In this document: piece after piece, positions 8,522-9,778 of the stretch
How positions within the stretch are numbered: the stretch's first letter is position 1
Layout: the number at the start of each line of letters is the position of its first letter
DNA from: Alkalimonas sp.
GTDB lineage: Bacteria; Pseudomonadota; Gammaproteobacteria; Enterobacterales; Alteromonadaceae
Assembly (NCBI GenBank): GCA_022565655.1
Contig: JAIUMG010000112.1
Coordinates: 1 to 9,778 of the forward strand
Length of the DNA stretch: 9,778 bases
Direction of reading: 5' to 3'
Position numbers and translations under genes: made by a program
The notes under the pieces: model-generated
What the model saw: the letters and a program-made list of their open reading frames with translations, nothing else
Told to the model about the DNA's origin: nothing
The model's database searches: none

Positions 8522-8548
8522 AGTATAATCTTCTGTCGAAAGTTGCAA
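8522..8548 (-). promoter_or_regulatory. Candidate sigma70 promoter of fadE
   Basis: On the minus strand TTGCAA (8548-8543, 4/6 to TTGACA) is followed after 15 nt by TATACT (8527-8522, 5/6 to TATAAT). The spacer is shorter than the optimal 17 nt, so the -35 element is uncertain; the -10 is the stronger part. The implied start near 8515 gives a leader of about 30 nt that contains the FadR-like operator and the ribosome site. Confidence 0.42.
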
Positions 8549-8580
8549 GTATTTCACTTAATAAGCGGCATCGACAGTCA

Positions 8581-8592
8581 TAAAGCGCTTTA
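8581..8592. repeat. 12-bp perfect palindrome overlapping the yafJ -35 box
   Basis: TAAAGCGCTTTA is fully self-complementary. Its right end overlaps the proposed -35 element TTTACA (8589-8594) and it touches a second perfect palindrome, TACATGTA (8591-8598). The position suits an operator controlling yafJ, but I do not recognise it as the site of a known regulator, and it is not FadR-like. Confidence 0.45.
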
Positions 8593-8618
8593 CATGTATT
8601 TATACGAATGAGTATAGT
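8589..8618 (+). promoter_or_regulatory. Candidate sigma70 promoter of yafJ
   Basis: TTTACA (8589-8594, 5/6 to TTGACA) and TATAGT (8613-8618, 5/6 to TATAAT) are separated by 18 nt. Transcription would begin near 8625, about 60 nt before the ATG at 8686. That start lies downstream of an alternative in-frame ATG at 8608, which the transcript would therefore not contain. Confidence 0.52.
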
Positions 8619-8669
8619 CGTTTGGCTCAGTTCTGGTGCAAGATGCCTATTGATACAGCTTGATAAGAT

Positions 8670-8675
8670 AGAGGA
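8670..8675 (+). promoter_or_regulatory. Ribosome binding site that supports the yafJ start at 8686
   Basis: AGAGGA lies 10 nt before the ATG at 8686. It supports this start over the earlier in-frame ATG at 8608, which falls inside the promoter and would place 26 extra residues before the catalytic cysteine. A second purine run, AAGGGA (8680-8685), touches the start codon and is too close to serve. Confidence 0.5.
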
Positions 8676-8685
8676 CGTTAAGGGA

Positions 8686-9450
8686 ATGTGTGAGTTATTG
8701 GGGATGTCAGCCAATGTGCCAACCGATATTTGTTTCAGCTTTAAAGGGCTAAAAGAGCGGGGGGGAAGAACAGGGCCGCACCGGGATGGCTGGGGGGTGG
8801 CATTTTATGAGGGCAAAGGCGTTTGCACCTTCAAAGATGCGCTGCCAAGTTATGAGTCAGAAATAGCTCGCTTGGTCAGTGATTATCCTATTAAGAGCTG
8901 TGCGGTTATAGCCCATATTCGCCAGGCCAACCGTGGCCGGGTTAGTTTGCAAAATACTCACCCCTTTACTCGCGAGTTGTGGGGCCGTTATTGGACCTAT
9001 GCGCATAACGGGCAATTGCATGATTACAAAGATTTACCCGTCGATCGTTTTCAGCCTGTTGGTACCACAGACAGTGAACGTGCTTTTTGTTATTTAATGA
9101 GTCAGTTGGATAAACGGTATCCGACCAAACCTCGCTCTAGGCAGTTGGCGTTTCGTTTTTTGCAAAAACAGGCGAAAGTGCTGCAAAAGCTAGGGGTTTT
9201 TAATATGATGCTGACCGATGGCGAATATCTGCTGACCTATTGCACTACGAAATTACACTGGATCACCCGCCGGGCACCTTTTGGCATCGCTCGGTTATCG
9301 GATGTGGACGTTGATATCGACTTTTCCCGTGAAACCACCCCGAATGATGTAGTGACCATCATTGCCACTGAGCCACTGACCTTAAACGAGCAGTGGCATA
9401 AGATGCAGCCAGGCGAGAGCCAGTTATTTCGCGATGGTGAACCCATTTAA
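8686..9450 (+). CDS. yafJ: YafJ-type class II (Ntn) glutamine amidotransferase
   Basis: This is a cytoplasmic protein of the class II glutamine amidotransferase family, in which Cys2 becomes the N-terminal nucleophile after methionine removal and releases ammonia from glutamine. The acceptor reaction of YafJ is not established. From the chosen start the protein has 254 residues, beginning MCELLGMSAN, and matches E. coli YafJ (255) in length and, from memory, in most residues. Visible motifs are GPHRDGWG (30-37), AHIRQANRG (76-84, R79 likely glutamine-binding), NTHPF (90-94), YAHNGQ (105-110, N108/G109 oxyanion hole) and TDSE (128-131, D129). C-terminal HWITRRAPFG (191-200) and TTPNDVV (217-223) are also typical. 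A longer reading from the ATG at 8608 is rejected because it buries the nucleophile and overlaps the promoter. The gene is divergent from fadE and convergent with the DUF3108 gene, with the stop codons overlapping. Confidence 0.95.
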   Translation: MCELLGMSANVPTDICFSFKGLKERGGRTGPHRDGWGVAFYEGKGVCTFKDALPSYESEIARLVSDYPIKSCAVIAHIRQANRGRVSLQNTHPFTRELWGRYWTYAHNGQLHDYKDLPVDRFQPVGTTDSERAFCYLMSQLDKRYPTKPRSRQLAFRFLQKQAKVLQKLGVFNMMLTDGEYLLTYCTTKLHWITRRAPFGIARLSDVDVDIDFSRETTPNDVVTIIATEPLTLNEQWHKMQPGESQLFRDGEPI

Positions 9451-9778
9451 TCTGTAGTGGCGTTGTCTGCTGGTTGCACTGCGTGATGCCAGTTGACATC
9501 ATGCAGTTGCACATCAAACTGCTCAACATTGTTTTCGCCGCGCCAGAGCCGAACTAACAGGTAATCCAGCTCAGGTGCAACCCAGGCATAAATTTGTCGA
9601 TCAGAGTCCTCTTCGACCCGCTCGATGCGTAATGCTCTGACATTGGCGTAGGGGAGCGGCAGCAACTCTTCGGTGACCACCCTGAAATGATAGGTTTTTG
9701 CATCACCGCTGCGATTTAATACTTCATAACTGAACTCACGTTCCCCGGCCGCCAAGTCTATAGCCAGCTGTTGGTGGT
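9447..9778 (-). CDS. DUF3108 domain protein, C-terminal part (runs off the window)
   Basis: This is the last 109 residues of a protein that continues beyond the right edge. The frame is open to position 9778; a TTG at 9755 could be read as a start but lies inside the domain (QLAIDLAAGEREFSYEVL runs through it), so it is not the start. The pattern of alternating strands with KTYHFRVV, a mid-domain RALRIERV, YAWVAPELDYLLVRL and a closing FDVQLHDVNW is typical of DUF3108, a beta-rich family of usually exported proteins of unknown function. A signal peptide, if present, lies outside the window. The TAA stop at 9449-9447 overlaps the yafJ stop on the other strand. No terminator hairpin is visible between the two genes, so the transcripts probably extend into each other. 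Confidence 0.8.
   Translation of the reverse strand, partial: HQQLAIDLAAGEREFSYEVLNRSGDAKTYHFRVVTEELLPLPYANVRALRIERVEEDSDRQIYAWVAPELDYLLVRLWRGENNVEQFDVQLHDVNWHHAVQPADNATTD

Noticed and set aside
8533..8577. Inverted repeat CTGTCGA (8533-8539) / TCGACAG (8571-8577) flanking the fadE -35 region
   Set aside because: The arms are only 7 bp and 31 nt apart, without extended complementarity. This could arise by chance, and I know no regulator with this spacing.
8493..8714. 73-residue minus-strand ORF upstream of fadE
   Set aside because: It spans the divergent promoter region, overlaps the yafJ start and has no family resemblance; the regulatory signals explain the interval better.
9447..9755. 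A complete 102-residue gene starting at the TTG at 9755
   Set aside because: The frame is open to the window edge and the sequence across 9755 reads as continuous DUF3108 domain, so this is the end of a longer gene.

Overview
The window reads as a chromosomal segment of a Gram-negative gammaproteobacterium, probably of the Alteromonadales or a relative. The basis is a FadE acyl-CoA dehydrogenase and a YafJ amidotransferase that closely follow the E. coli proteins as I recall them, a FadR-type operator, an ExeM/NucH-family secreted nuclease and a cache-sensor hybrid histidine kinase. I see no tRNA, rRNA, CRISPR array, insertion sequence or phage gene. The genus is not determined.

Layout. (1) 1-2505, plus strand: a hybrid sensor kinase (cache sensor, HAMP, HisKA, HATPase, REC, HPt). 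Its reading frame is interrupted by an in-frame TAA at 97-99; the downstream part has every phosphorelay residue but no N-terminal membrane anchor. (2) 2524-2556: an intrinsic terminator oriented for the minus strand. (3) 2574-5744, minus strand: a 1056-residue exported endonuclease/phosphatase-fold nuclease with N-terminal beta-sandwich modules, an OB-fold, the catalytic domain and a short beta-rich tail. (4) 5745-6014: intergenic, with a likely nuclease promoter, a small palindrome and a strong terminator for the next gene. (5) 6015-8483, minus strand: fadE. (6) 8484-8685: a dense divergent control region with a fadE Shine-Dalgarno, a FadR-like operator, a fadE promoter and a yafJ promoter overlapped by a 12-bp palindrome. 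(7) 8686-9450, plus strand: yafJ. (8) 9447-9778, minus strand: the C-terminal part of a DUF3108 protein that runs off the window, with its stop codon overlapping that of yafJ.

How it fits together. Most of the window looks like conserved housekeeping and accessory metabolism in separate transcription units. fadE carries out the first step of fatty-acid beta-oxidation and looks under direct FadR control, so it would be induced by long-chain acyl-CoA. The nuclease would break down extracellular DNA for nutrients or matrix turnover. The kinase is a phosphorelay sensor with no partner regulator visible here. I did not find a clearly new multi-gene system. The observations most worth a second look are the interrupted kinase, the compact FadR/divergent-promoter region and the unusual C-terminus of the nuclease.
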